A stretch of DNA of 64,000 nt from CAWATZ01 sp963784995 (GTDB lineage: Bacteria > Planctomycetota > Planctomycetia > Gemmatales > Gemmataceae), in the NCBI GenBank assembly GCA_963784995.1, contig CAWATZ010000024.1, forward strand, positions 1 through 64,000. Direction: 5' to 3'. Shown here piece by piece: positions 23,101-31,172 of the stretch. The stretch's first letter is position 1, and each line of letters opens with the position of its first letter. A program made the translations under genes and the position numbers. Below the pieces are notes generated by a model. The model was not told where the DNA came from, did no database searches, and saw only the letters and a program-made list of their open reading frames with translations.

Positions 23101-24237
23101 ATGATGGAGGAGAAACGGATTCGGGTCTGGGTGCAGCAGTTCAAGGATCGCGACTCCCTGATGCTGCAATGGCATGACCCAGAGACCGGGAAACGCAAGA
23201 CGCGCTCGGCCGACACCGATGACAAAGAAAAGGCCGAGAAGGCGCGGGCCGACCTGGAGTACGAGCTGAACCACGGGCTCTACAAGGAAGCCTCCCGCAT
23301 GACCTGGGAGGACTTTCGCAAGAAGTTCGAGGAGGAGTACTTCCCCAACCGCCGGGAGGAAACCCGGAAGGTTTACCGCAACGTCTTCAACCTCTTCGAG
23401 AAGATTTGCAACCCCCGCTCTCTGCGGTCCATCAACGTGAGGACCGTGACGGCGTTTGAGAAAGGCCTGCGCCAGCAGCCGGGGCGTGGCGGCAGCAAGG
23501 ACAAGACCATGCAGGCCAGCACCATCAAGGTCCGGCTCCAGTTCCTGGAAACCGCTCTGAACTGGGCTGTCACGCAGAAGATGTTGCCTTCCTGTCCGAA
23601 GTTCCCCGACGTGAAGGTGCCGAAGACGAAACCGCGGCCGGTCCCCACCGAGTCGTTTGATCGCCTGATCGCCAAGGCTCCTGACGAGCATACGCGCGTG
23701 TTCCTCTACTGTGGCTGGCTGGCTGGCCTGCGCCGCAACGAGGCCCTGGGCCTGGAATGGGAGGAGACGGAGGACAGCCCCTGGATCGACTTTGACAGCG
23801 ACCGGATCATCCTGCCAGCCACGTTCACCAAGGCGGTCGAGGATCAGTGGGTCCCCCTGGACCAGGACCTCCGGGACATGCTGGAGGCTCTCCCCCGGAA
23901 CGGTCCGAAGGTCTTCCGGTTCATGTCCACAGCGACGGGCGAGCCGTTGACACCCAGCGGCGTGTCGCTGATGATTACAAAGCTGGCCAAGGATGCCGGG
24001 GTCAAGCTGTCCATGAAGACGTTGCGGAAGGCGTTCGGCAGCCGGTATGCCCAGACCGAGAGCGCGCAGGTTCTCCAGAAGCTCATGCGGCACGCCAACA
24101 TCACTACCACCCTGGCCTACTACGCCAACGTGGACGACGCGGTAGAGCAGGCGGTCAGACGTAAACGGAGACGTAACAATGAGGCAGTCACTGAACCTCG
24201 CAAGCCGGACCGTGACGACGCAAGTTCAATCATTTGA
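23101..24237 (+). CDS. int: Tyrosine site-specific integrase
   Basis: AAAGGAGG lies 8-9 bases before ATG 23101. The 378-residue protein has an N-terminal arm-binding-like part (residues about 5-55, QFKDRDSLMLQWHDPETGKR) and a SAM-like core-binding domain (about 60-165). The catalytic domain carries AGLRRNEALGLEW with the first Arg, TLRKAFGSRYA with the second Arg, LMRHANITTTLAYYA with His and the presumed nucleophile Tyr. The His of the usual H-x-x-R box is replaced by Lys, as in some phage integrases. It would insert and excise the element at att sites by strand exchange. Its 3' end overlaps the radical SAM gene by 59 bases. Confidence 0.92.
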   Translation: MMEEKRIRVWVQQFKDRDSLMLQWHDPETGKRKTRSADTDDKEKAEKARADLEYELNHGLYKEASRMTWEDFRKKFEEEYFPNRREETRKVYRNVFNLFEKICNPRSLRSINVRTVTAFEKGLRQQPGRGGSKDKTMQASTIKVRLQFLETALNWAVTQKMLPSCPKFPDVKVPKTKPRPVPTESFDRLIAKAPDEHTRVFLYCGWLAGLRRNEALGLEWEETEDSPWIDFDSDRIILPATFTKAVEDQWVPLDQDLRDMLEALPRNGPKVFRFMSTATGEPLTPSGVSLMITKLAKDAGVKLSMKTLRKAFGSRYAQTESAQVLQKLMRHANITTTLAYYANVDDAVEQAVRRKRRRNNEAVTEPRKPDRDDASSII

Positions 24238-24985
24238 ACGACTTTCAATCGAGCTGACCAACCGCTGTACCAAAGCGTGCTGGTTCTGCTACAACCACAG
24301 CCTGCCCGAGGGCGACACCCGGTGGACGCCCGATGAGGTGGTCGCCTTCGTCAGCGACTGCGCCGACCACGGCACCCGGGCGGTTTCGTTCGGCGGCGGC
24401 GAGCCGTTGCAGTACCCCGGCCTGTTCGAGGTGCTGACCCGGCTGCGCGGCCGGCTGTTCCGCTCGCTCACCTCCAACGGCCTGCTGATGACCGGCGAGA
24501 TGCTGGACCGCCTCGTCGAGGCGGGTCCGGACAAGGTTCACCTCTCGATCCACTTCCCGCAGCGTATAAACGAGGTGGAGCGCGTGGTTGAACAGGTCAA
24601 GGAGCTGGAATGTCGCGGCATCAAGAGCGGTGTCAACTTCCTGGTGGCCCGCTCCAACCTGGGGCCGGCCATCGAGGCGGCCCGGCGCGTTCGCGAGGCG
24701 GGCATCGGCAACGAGCGCATCGTCTATCTGCCGATGCGGAGCCAGGACACGCCGACGCCCGACGAGCTGGGTAAGGTCGCCGGCAGCAAGGCGTTCCAGT
24801 CGATGACGTGCCTGCTGGAGTGCGGCCCGAGTCCGCGGTTCTGTTCGGTGGGCTGGGACAGGACCGTCGCCTGGTGTTCCTACACCAAGACCCGGCGAGC
24901 ATTGCCGGAGCTGACGTTCCAGGGGCTGACCGCGGCCATGACGGATCTGGGTTTGGAGTTTTGTGGAGGGACCGATGGACGTTGA
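24179..24985 (+). CDS. Radical SAM protein
   Basis: The start at 24179 is chosen because GGAG lies 9 bases upstream, inside the integrase gene; GTG 24212 is an alternative. The 268-residue protein has the cluster motif C-x3-C-x2-C in TNRCTKACWFCYN (residues about 28-40) and the GGE motif in SFGGGEPLQYPG. Later motifs are SLTSNGLLMTG and VHLSIHFPQRI, typical of the SAM barrel. After the barrel, five more cysteines occur (MTCLLECGPSPRFCS, VAWCSY, EFCGG), which could hold an auxiliary cluster of twitch/SPASM type. Such enzymes cleave SAM to make a radical and often modify peptides or proteins. Its stop overlaps the next gene by 11 bases, so the neighbour may be substrate or partner. Confidence 0.8.
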   Translation: MRQSLNLASRTVTTQVQSFERLSIELTNRCTKACWFCYNHSLPEGDTRWTPDEVVAFVSDCADHGTRAVSFGGGEPLQYPGLFEVLTRLRGRLFRSLTSNGLLMTGEMLDRLVEAGPDKVHLSIHFPQRINEVERVVEQVKELECRGIKSGVNFLVARSNLGPAIEAARRVREAGIGNERIVYLPMRSQDTPTPDELGKVAGSKAFQSMTCLLECGPSPRFCSVGWDRTVAWCSYTKTRRALPELTFQGLTAAMTDLGLEFCGGTDGR

Positions 24986-25601
24986 CTTCCCGGCCGCCCA
25001 TTCGATGGACACCACCTTCTTCGCCGTTGATGCGGCGGGGCACGTGGCCTTTTTCTCCTCCGGGGAAGCTCTACCTGTCCCCAGGGGCGCCAGCCAGGAA
25101 AGCCCGTTTGACCAGTTCGCTCAAGTGCCCGGCATCCCGCCCGAGCTGGCGAATCCAGAATCGATCCGGTCGCTCCACTACGCTGGGCTGTTCTGCTACG
25201 GAGCCGACGAGGGGGGACTGCTGCCATTGCACTCGTTTTACGTGCGGTATCAGCGATTCGGCATACCCAAGACCCCGCTGCACGTTGATCAGCTTCCGCC
25301 AAAGGCCCGCAAACTTGTCAGGCAGTACTTGCTTGAGGAACTTTGCTTTGCTGAAAGCGACAAGATCCAGTTGCTGGAGCACCTCGATTGCCTGGTCTGG
25401 ACAGAAGAAGCCCCCGCCTATCTCTGTGCAGACAGCAAGACGGTCAAGCCGCTTCCGGGTAAGGAGAAGGACTTCGCTCGGTTCGCCGAGAAAATGTGCC
25501 AGGACTACCCAGAAGAGACGAAGGGCCTGTACTTTGAGGGCATCGAACAACCCGAGCGAAAGAAGCGTCCTCGCAAAAGGAAGAAGAAGGGCGGGGCGTA
25601 A
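24975..25601 (+). CDS. Tandem paralogue 1, DFPAAHSMD family
   Basis: GAGGG before ATG 24975 and an 11-base overlap with the radical SAM gene suggest coupled expression. The 208-residue protein begins MDVDFPAAHSMDTTFFAVDA and continues with a beta-rich N-terminus (GHVAFFSSGEALPVP). A central segment reads YGADEGGLLPLHSFYVRY, then LHVDQLPPKARKLVRQYLLE. The tail is strongly basic (ERKKRPRKRKKKGGA). A near-identical layout, including leader DNA, is repeated in the next gene. The start motif is one I associate with multi-copy Gemmata-group proteins of unknown role. It may be a substrate or partner of the radical SAM enzyme, but this is inference. Confidence 0.6.
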   Translation: MDVDFPAAHSMDTTFFAVDAAGHVAFFSSGEALPVPRGASQESPFDQFAQVPGIPPELANPESIRSLHYAGLFCYGADEGGLLPLHSFYVRYQRFGIPKTPLHVDQLPPKARKLVRQYLLEELCFAESDKIQLLEHLDCLVWTEEAPAYLCADSKTVKPLPGKEKDFARFAEKMCQDYPEETKGLYFEGIEQPERKKRPRKRKKKGGA

Positions 25602-25671
25602 TGACTCCTGGCGTGGCCCAGGAACGAACGGTTCACGCCGGTTTTGAGACTGAAGCGTTGTGGAGAGGACA

Positions 25672-26309
25672 ATGGACACCGACTTCCCGGCCGCACACTC
25701 GATGGACATCTGTTTCTTCGCCGTCGATGCGGCGGGCTACGTGGCCGTTTTCGAGTCCGGCGAAACCGGTCCAGCGCCCGAGGGCGATGACCAGGAGGAC
25801 TTGTTCAACCTGTTGCCCCGGATTCCAGGCATCCGGCCCGAGCAAGTAATTCCGAGTGCCCTCTTAACGGGCTGGCGCTCGACGCGGCCCCCGAGCTTGG
25901 CGTGTTCCGCTACGCTGCCGACGAGGACGAACCGCTGCCCTTGGCACCGATGTACGAAAGGCAGGAAACGCCCGAGAACCCGCTTCACGTCGATCAGCTG
26001 CCGCCGGAGGCCCGTAAGCTGATCAAGCAGTACCTTCTGGACGATCTCCGCTTTGCCGAAAGCGAACGAATCCAGTTGCTCGAACATTTCGATTGTGATT
26101 TGTGGGGAAGCGATGCCGTTGCCTATCTCTGCGAGGACGGCCAGACGGTGAAACCAGTCCCTGGCGAGGAGGCCATCTTCGCCGAGTTCGCCGAGGAATT
26201 GTGTATCGACTATCCAGAAGATACGGCCAACATGCGCTTTGAAGGCATCCCGCAGCCAAAGCGGCCCAGACGCTCACCCAGACGGAAGAATCGCGACGAG
26301 TGGGAATGA
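25672..26309 (+). CDS. Tandem paralogue 2, DFPAAHSMD family, one frame break
   Basis: ATG 25672 follows GAGAGGA by about 4 bases. MDTDFPAAHSMDICFFAVDA and GYVAVFESGETGPAPEG run in the first frame; a lost base near 25870 hides NGLALDAAPELGVFRYAADE, and the rest continues PLAPMYERQETPENPLHVDQ, LPPEARKLIKQYLLDDLRFA to 26309. Repaired length is 212, against 208 in the upstream copy, and every block has its counterpart there. The basic tail is shorter (KRPRRSPRRKNRDEWE). The pair clearly arose by tandem duplication and has diverged. Function unknown, see the upstream copy. Confidence 0.6.
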
Positions 26310-26351
26310 AACCGGCGCGAGCCCCGCACGTCCAGAAAGAAGGATCGAACC

Positions 26352-27221
26352 ATGCGGATTCTCGAAGCCCACGTCGAACCGGTCCGCGGCCTGTCCTACG
26401 CCCCCGACGGCCGGTTCCTGGCCAGCGGCGGCGAGGACAACCGGGCCTATCTGTGGGACTTGACCACTGGCGAATCGGTCGCTGAGTTCGAGCATTCCTC
26501 CGGGGTGGAACGGCTCTCGTTCAATCCGCGCTCGGGGCTGCTGACCTGCGGCACCGCGGACGGCGAACTGGTCGTCTGGGACCGCAACCTGCCGTCCACT
26601 CCTCACGTTCAGACCCGGGCCCATCAAAGTGCGATCCGCGACCTGGCTCACTCGCCCGATGGCAAGTTCCTGGCCTCGCTCAGCTGGCAAGGCGAGGTGC
26701 GTTTCTGGCTCCCGGACTCTCTTGTGGACCGTGGCCGATTTCAGCCGGCCGAATCCCAGGGAACCGCCCTGACCTTCCCGGGCTCCGTGTCGCGCATCGC
26801 CCTGGCGTGCCTGGATGGCAAGGTGCGGCTGATGGACCTGCGGAGCCTGGAGGTGGGCAATTTCTTGCCCAACCGATCCCTGCTTTCAATAGCCGCTCAC
26901 AAGGACTGCTGGCTGGCCGCCGGCTGTACCAGCGGAGCGATTGTCCTCTGGAACTTGCAGACTCCGGGCACACTGCCGCCCCTGGAAGGACACTCGGGAC
27001 CGGTCTACGCATTGGCGTGTACTCCCGATGGCAAGTCGCTCCTCTCCGGCGGGGCGGACGGCACCGTGCGCGTCTGGGACGTGGAGTCGGGCCAGCAGCG
27101 GCAGTGCTACCGCTGGCACCAGAGCTGGGTCACCTGCGTCGCGGTCGCTCCCGACGGCATGACCGCGGCGGCCGGCAGCGAGGATGCGACCGTGGTGGTC
27201 TGGGACCTGGATCACGATTGA
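26352..27221 (+). CDS. WD40-repeat beta-propeller protein
   Basis: ATG 26352 has AAGGA 8 bases upstream. The 289 residues contain about seven WD40 units, best seen in VRGLSYAPDGRFLASGGEDN with YLWDLTTGE, VYALACTPDGKSLLSGGADG with VRVWDVESGQ, and VTCVAVAPDGMTAAAGSED with VVVWDLDHD at the end. There is no signal peptide, so a cytoplasmic single seven-bladed propeller is likely. Such propellers are protein-binding platforms. Its position behind the radical SAM gene and the two paralogues suggests a common unit, although 42 bases separate it. A promoter for the next gene follows at once, so the unit ends here. Confidence 0.85.
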   Translation: MRILEAHVEPVRGLSYAPDGRFLASGGEDNRAYLWDLTTGESVAEFEHSSGVERLSFNPRSGLLTCGTADGELVVWDRNLPSTPHVQTRAHQSAIRDLAHSPDGKFLASLSWQGEVRFWLPDSLVDRGRFQPAESQGTALTFPGSVSRIALACLDGKVRLMDLRSLEVGNFLPNRSLLSIAAHKDCWLAAGCTSGAIVLWNLQTPGTLPPLEGHSGPVYALACTPDGKSLLSGGADGTVRVWDVESGQQRQCYRWHQSWVTCVAVAPDGMTAAAGSEDATVVVWDLDHD

Positions 27222-27231
27222 CGTCCGCGAT

Positions 27232-27260
27232 TTGACACTTTCTCCGCGATGTTTTACAGT
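27232..27260 (+). promoter_or_regulatory. Sigma-70 promoter for the PilZ gene
   Basis: A perfect TTGACA (27232-27237), a 17-base spacer and TACAGT (27255-27260) form a strong promoter. The predicted start near 27267 leaves about 60 bases of leader before ATG 27327, which has GGGAGGG upstream. Confidence 0.65.
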
Positions 27261-27326
27261 TGATTTGGTGCGCGAATTCTCGCTTCATACCTGAATGCAT
27301 CCGTGCGGCCATCCTGGGAGGGAGCC

Positions 27327-28050
27327 ATGTTTGAACGCGCCGCAGCGCTCTGGCGCCGTCTGACGGGATCGGCCCAAGCGAAACCCGCCGGCGGCCCCAA
27401 AAGCGACAGCGACCGTCGGGTCTTTGTCCGCTACCCCAGTGAGACGCTGACTCGGTGTGCCTTGCTGGGCAATGGCAACGAGCCGCTGTTCTCCGCACGG
27501 CTGCGCAACGTCTCGCGGGGCGGACTCAACCTGGCCACCGAGCGCCTCCTTTGAACCGGGCACGCTGCTGACCATCACTCTTCCCGGCGACGGCAAATCG
27601 TCGCTGGCCGTGCTGGCCTGCGTCATCCATTGCCGGCAACACTCGGCGACCGAATGGGCCGTCGGCTGCAATTTCTCGGCGGAGCTGGAGGAATGGCAGC
27701 TCTGGGCTTTCGGCGCCCGCCAGGCTGCTGGCCCGGTTAGCGAGTGCCGCGGGGCCGAACGCTTCTCCTGTCAGGTCAAGGCCTTGTGTCAGCTGCCGGC
27801 GGTGCCGGACAGGCCGCCGTTCGAGGCCCGCGTCCTCAACGTCTCACGCAACGGCCTGGCCCTGACCGCGGAGCAGGAGTTGCCCACCGGCACCGTACTC
27901 AGCACCGAGCTGCACGGCTCACGCGGGGCGAATCCCCTGACCATGCTCGCCTGCGTGGTTCACGTCACCACCCTGCTTGATGGGCAGCGCATCACCGGGT
28001 GCAACTTTATCCGCGAGCTGACCTCTCGGGACATGGAACTGCTGCTGTGA
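27327..28050 (+). CDS. Double PilZ-domain protein, one frame break
   Basis: Two PilZ modules are visible in about 240 repaired residues. The first begins with the c-di-GMP-binding type pattern DRRVFVRYPSE and continues RLRNVSRGGLNLATER. One extra base near 27545 then causes a stop (TGA 27552); the continuation is FEPGTLLTITLPGDGKSSLA. The second module has ERFSCQVKALCQLP, ARVLNVSRNGLALTAEQ and LPTGTVLSTEL. The canonical R-x3-R switch is incomplete (DRRVFVRYP in module 1; weaker in module 2), so binding of c-di-GMP is uncertain. PilZ proteins usually control motility, adhesion or envelope synthesis. It has its own strong promoter. A short GC-rich hairpin (28066-28084) may end the transcript. 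Confidence 0.7.
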
Positions 28051-28368
28051 GCCGGCGGTCTTCTCCTCCTCCCTTGCGGAGGAGGGCTGGGGTGGAGGGG
28101 AAGGCGCCCCACGGAGGCTGCGATAGCGGTCGAGCATCATGCTGGCGATGCCGACCACGATCAGCACGCCCACCTCGCCGAGCAGCCAGCGCCAACCATC
28201 CTGCCTCAGAGCATCGCGGAACTCCGAGGGCGGCGGCGGTTCGCCGGCCTCGACGGCCTTCTGTTCCAGCACGGGAACGATGGCGTAGGCCAGGGCGGTG
28301 ATCACAAACAGGACGCCGACCAGCAGCAGCAGGAAATACAGAGGGTTGCGCGGTTCCCTGGCCGTCAT
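27919..28368 (-). CDS. Two-helix membrane protein
   Basis: The minus-strand start at 28368 (MTAREPRNPLYFLLLLVGVL) lies 5 bases after the end of ndk and is preferred over 28395. Membrane segments are residues about 9-33 and 65-82 (LLGEVGVLIVVGIASMML). After SLRGAPSPPPQPSSAREE the frame runs antisense into the PilZ gene to 27919. This tail is probably not real; a stop after about residue 105 would be expected if a base is wrong in the GC-rich hairpin near 28075. Reliable part: 28060-28368. It is likely cotranscribed with ndk. Function unknown. Confidence 0.5.
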   Translation of the reverse strand: MTAREPRNPLYFLLLLVGVLFVITALAYAIVPVLEQKAVEAGEPPPPSEFRDALRQDGWRWLLGEVGVLIVVGIASMMLDRYRSLRGAPSPPPQPSSAREEEKTAGSQQQFHVPRGQLADKVAPGDALPIKQGGDVNHAGEHGQGIRPA

Positions 28369-28372
28369 GCTC

Positions 28373-28822
28373 TCAGCCCACCACCCAGGCCGCATCGACC
28401 GGCTGAAAAGTCACCAGCTCCTCCGGCTTGAACCACAGGGCGATCTCCGCGGTGGCGTTGTCCGGGCTGTCGCTGCCGTGGATCAGGTTGTTCTGGATGC
28501 TCAGGGCAAAGTCGCCGCGAATCGTCCCCGGAGGCGATTTGACCCCGTCGGTGGCGCCCATCAGCGTCCGCACCACGGTGACCGCTTCCCGCCCTTCCAG
28601 CACCACGGCGACGGTTGGCCCGGCGGTCAGGAACTGCAGCAGCGATTCGTAAAACGGCTTGCCCTTGTGGACGGCGTAGTGCTGCTCGGCCAGCTGCCGG
28701 CTGGCGAGCACCAGCTTCAGGCCCACAAGACGCAGACCTTTGCGCTCGAAGCGCTCCAGCAGCGTCCCCACCAGCCGGCGATGCACACAGTCCGGTTTCA
28801 GCAGCACCAGGGTCCTTTGCAT
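28373..28822 (-). CDS. ndk: Nucleoside diphosphate kinase
   Basis: The 149-residue protein shows all NDK hallmarks: RTLVLLKPDCVHRRLVG at the start, KGKPFYESLLQFLTAGP, GATDGVKSPPGTIRGDFA for nucleotide binding, and NLIHGSDSPDNATAEIALWF with the phosphorylated His. Ndk moves the gamma phosphate from ATP to other (deoxy)nucleoside diphosphates through a phospho-His intermediate and balances the nucleotide pools in the cytoplasm. Length is normal. It is on the minus strand, followed after 4 bases by a small membrane protein gene. No frame problem is visible. Confidence 0.95.
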   Translation of the reverse strand: MQRTLVLLKPDCVHRRLVGTLLERFERKGLRLVGLKLVLASRQLAEQHYAVHKGKPFYESLLQFLTAGPTVAVVLEGREAVTVVRTLMGATDGVKSPPGTIRGDFALSIQNNLIHGSDSPDNATAEIALWFKPEELVTFQPVDAAWVVG

Positions 28823-29126
28823 GGTCGTCTCTCGTCAGCAAGAGAAAAACAATCCTCTCCGAGAGACATTGTAGGAAGTGACCGGCAGTCGGGAAAACCC
28901 CCTGGCCCTTCGGCCCCCAGGTGCGGGAAAATGCGGCCGGGGTCGATGACCAGGTTTGATCACCGACCCCGTTGAATTTCGGGTGAAGTCAATCCAGCGT
29001 GAGGAAGTCTCGAGGAGCAAGTTTCCCTGCCCCTCGCGGATTGCATTGAGCTGGCGGCACCCGGATCTGTTCCTTCCCTGGATGCAGGAACCAGGTGACC
29101 GCACTGGATTTCTGGCCGCTTCAGGG

Positions 29127-29315
29127 TTAGCTACCGGTCTGGCCGACCTGAGCGCCAACGGCCTGGAAGGTCGCGTTGGCATTGGTGCCCAGGGTGGTGA
29201 TGGCAGTAATGCACACCACGATGATCAGCGCCAGCATCACGGCATACTCGACTGCGGTTGGGCCGTCCTCGTTACGGAGAAACGCGAGAACGCTTTTGCG
29301 AAGATTGGACAGCAT
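29127..29315 (-). CDS. Flp/Fap-type pilin
   Basis: The start at 29315 (MLSNLRKSVLAFLRNEDGPT) is supported by AAAGGA 6 bases upstream; ATG 29321 is too close to that site. The 62-residue prepilin has a short basic leader, the processing region DGPTAVEYAVMLALI with the conserved Glu five residues into the mature part, a single hydrophobic helix and a Gly/Ala/Asn-rich end. Flp pilins are assembled by the Tad system into adhesive fibres after cleavage by a TadV-type peptidase. No other tad gene is in the window, so this is an isolated pilin gene. Confidence 0.85.
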   Translation of the reverse strand: MLSNLRKSVLAFLRNEDGPTAVEYAVMLALIIVVCITAITTLGTNANATFQAVGAQVGQTGS

Positions 29316-29855
29316 TGTCATTCCTTTCGTGAGTCCTGACAAAAGGCTTCGGTGCGACCAGCTACCGAATTTGCCGTTGCCGAGAGCCGCTGTCCGATTC
29401 CCGACAACGTCCGGTCCACTCCCTTTCGCCCTCTGGACAGCACAGGGGAGGCAGGAGTGTGGCGTCGTTTCCCGCACCATGCGAAGAACTAAGAGGAAGA
29501 ACCAATGGGCTGTTTCTTGACACGGCTCGCTGGCTTGCTTGCCAGCAAGCAGCTTCCGGATGGACTCCTCACCTTTCGGCAACCTGGCGATCCCAGAGGG
29601 ACCCATGGCTTTGCGTCCCGTCTTCACAGACAGTTTGCTCTTATCGAGGAATCCGGAGATCGAAGAAACGCTTCTCTTCCTACGACTCCACCGTAAAGGT
29701 GGGACACGTCTTCGTACTTGTCAAATCGGCAAAACAAAAAAGGGGACAAAGTCAAGCGCCGAGTTGCTCTCGCGGCGAAAAAAACTGGCCCCCCGTAAGG
29801 GTTTCCGTCGCGAGAGGATTGCAGCAGACTAATCGAAAAAGTAGAATTTTCTTCC
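29316..29855. other. Intergenic region with a long inverted repeat
   Basis: I find no convincing gene; a 63-codon frame at 29505 has a fair ribosome site but no recognisable features. The leader of the pilin gene occupies the left part. At 29767-29816 CTCTCGCGGCGAAA pairs with TTTCCGTCGCGAGAG across a loop of about 21 bases that contains a smaller CCCCC...GGG hairpin. It ends 40 bases before the M20 peptidase gene and may be a leader structure or the end of a decayed transposon. The sequence GGGGACAAAGTCAAGCGC (about 29742) also recalls small non-autonomous elements. Confidence 0.4.
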
Positions 29856-31043
29856 ATGAACACAAATCCTTCTCTTCGCGACTGTTTGCAGGCCGCCCTC
29901 AACCGACCGCGGCTGGTGGAAACCGCGCGGCGGCTGGTGGCCGTCCCCAGCCGGACCGGCGAGGCCGGGGCGGCCGCCGACTGCCTGGCGCAGCTCCTGA
30001 CCGAGGAGGGTTTCCACGTCGAGCGCCTGGCCGCGGGCCATCCCGCCGCACCCGCCGTGCTCGCCCGGCTCGGCTCCGGCCGGCCTGGCCCGACCCTGCA
30101 GTTCAATGGCCATCTGGATACGGTTCACCTGCCCTTTGTCCCGCCCGCCGTCGAGGGCGATCTGCTGACCGGCAGCGGGTCCTGCGACATGAAATCTGGC
30201 CTGGCCGCGGCCATCGAGGCGGTGCGCATCCTGCGTGAGACGAACGCGCTGCCGGCCGGCTCGGTGCTGCTGACGGCCCACGACCTGCACGAGGCCCCGT
30301 GGGGCCGGGGCCAGCAACTGGACCGGATGATCCGCGACGGCATCGCCGGTGATGCGGTGCTGCTCCCTGAACCGCTGTTCAACCACCTGCCCCTGTGCGG
30401 CCGGGGGGCCGCCACCTGGAAGGCAACGCTCCGCCGCCAGGGTCCGCCCATCCATGAGGTGATGCGCTCTCCGGAAGAACCCAGCGTCATTGCCGCCGGG
30501 GCCGAGCTGGTCGCGCGCCTGGGCCAGCTCGGTCGGCAGCTGGCCCAGCAAAGCGATCCCCTGGCCGGCAGCGAGAGCGTTTTTATCGGCCAGATTCACA
30601 GCGGCGAAATTTACAATCAGTATCCGCAAACGTGCTGGCTGGAGGGAACGCGCCGCTGGCTGCCCGGCGTCAGCCGGAGCGAGGTCGAAAGCGCGTTCCG
30701 GGACCTGCTTGGGCAGCTGGCCCGCGACAGCCGGGTCACGGTCGATGTCGATTTCCTGTTCATCCGCGATGCCTTCCGGCTGGAGCCGGACGGGCCGCTG
30801 GTGCGTGCCTTCCAGGAGGCGTTCCGGACGCAGAGCGGCCAGGAATTGCCGATCGGTCCCAAGGCGTTTGTGGACGATGGCAACAGCTTCTATGGGCTGA
30901 AAGGCATCCCGGCCATCACGCACGGGGCCCGCTCGGGAGGACAGCACACGGTCAACGAGTGGGTGTCGATCCGCGACCTGGAGCGCGTGGCGGTGCTGTA
31001 TGCGCTGACGGCGGTGCTGTTCTGTGGAGGAACAGCGGTGTGA
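29856..31043 (+). CDS. M20-family metallopeptidase/deacylase (ArgE/DapE type)
   Basis: This 395-residue frame is intact. Metal-site segments in order are QFNGHLDTV (His, Asp), GSGSCDMKSGLAAAIEA (bridging Asp), AHDLHEAPWG (catalytic Glu and ligand region), VLLPEPL (Glu) and ITHGARSGGQHTVNEW (last His). A dimerisation-type insert lies between residues about 185 and 300. Members hydrolyse N-acyl amino acids, small peptides or succinyl-diaminopimelate in the cytoplasm. The exact substrate cannot be told; the neighbour is a class III aminotransferase, which would suit amino-acid metabolism. They are separated by a 41-bp palindrome. Confidence 0.85.
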   Translation: MNTNPSLRDCLQAALNRPRLVETARRLVAVPSRTGEAGAAADCLAQLLTEEGFHVERLAAGHPAAPAVLARLGSGRPGPTLQFNGHLDTVHLPFVPPAVEGDLLTGSGSCDMKSGLAAAIEAVRILRETNALPAGSVLLTAHDLHEAPWGRGQQLDRMIRDGIAGDAVLLPEPLFNHLPLCGRGAATWKATLRRQGPPIHEVMRSPEEPSVIAAGAELVARLGQLGRQLAQQSDPLAGSESVFIGQIHSGEIYNQYPQTCWLEGTRRWLPGVSRSEVESAFRDLLGQLARDSRVTVDVDFLFIRDAFRLEPDGPLVRAFQEAFRTQSGQELPIGPKAFVDDGNSFYGLKGIPAITHGARSGGQHTVNEWVSIRDLERVAVLYALTAVLFCGGTAV

Positions 31044-31054
31044 ACCATTCCAGA

Positions 31055-31151
31055 AGCGCTCCGAGCCGCGCTCGCAGCGCAGCGGAGTAAGCGGTCCGGT
31101 TGCCTCCCGGGCCGCTTACTCCGCTGCGCTGCGTGCGCGGCTCGGAGCGCT
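31055..31151. repeat. Long palindrome with 41-bp arms
   Basis: The left arm (31055-31095) AGCGCTCCGAGCCGCGCT... and the right arm (about 31111-31151) match as reverse complements over 41 bases with two mismatches, with a central GTCCGGTTGCCTCCCGGG part. It fills the space between the M20 gene and the aminotransferase and would make a very stable RNA hairpin. Similar but unrelated palindromes occur at 40801, 43836, 46731, 52165 and 57709. Confidence 0.85.
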
Positions 31152-31172
31152 CCAAATTCCGAGGCTGTAACC

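Larger units (their letters stand above)
1..24237. mobile_element. Integrated phage- or plasmid-like element, left end not in window
   Basis: A block of mostly short, tightly spaced or overlapping genes ends in a tyrosine integrase (23101-24237). It includes a replication protein, DnaB-like helicase, clamp-like protein, nuclease-like protein, two sigma-like regulators, a BRO-N-like fragment and an ATP-grasp-like protein. Gene density, small gene size and the lack of metabolic genes contrast with the chromosomal part that begins near 24.2-27 kb. No terminase, portal, capsid, tail or conjugation gene is recognisable, so the element could be a satellite, a plasmid-like integrative element, or a phage whose structural genes lie left of position 1. 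The right boundary is inferred from the integrase only; no direct repeat marking attachment sites could be paired inside the window. Confidence 0.7.

Noticed and set aside
29505..29696. 63-codon frame upstream of the M20 peptidase
   Set aside because: It has a fair ribosome site but no recognisable composition or family, and it overlaps the leader of the opposite-strand pilin gene.
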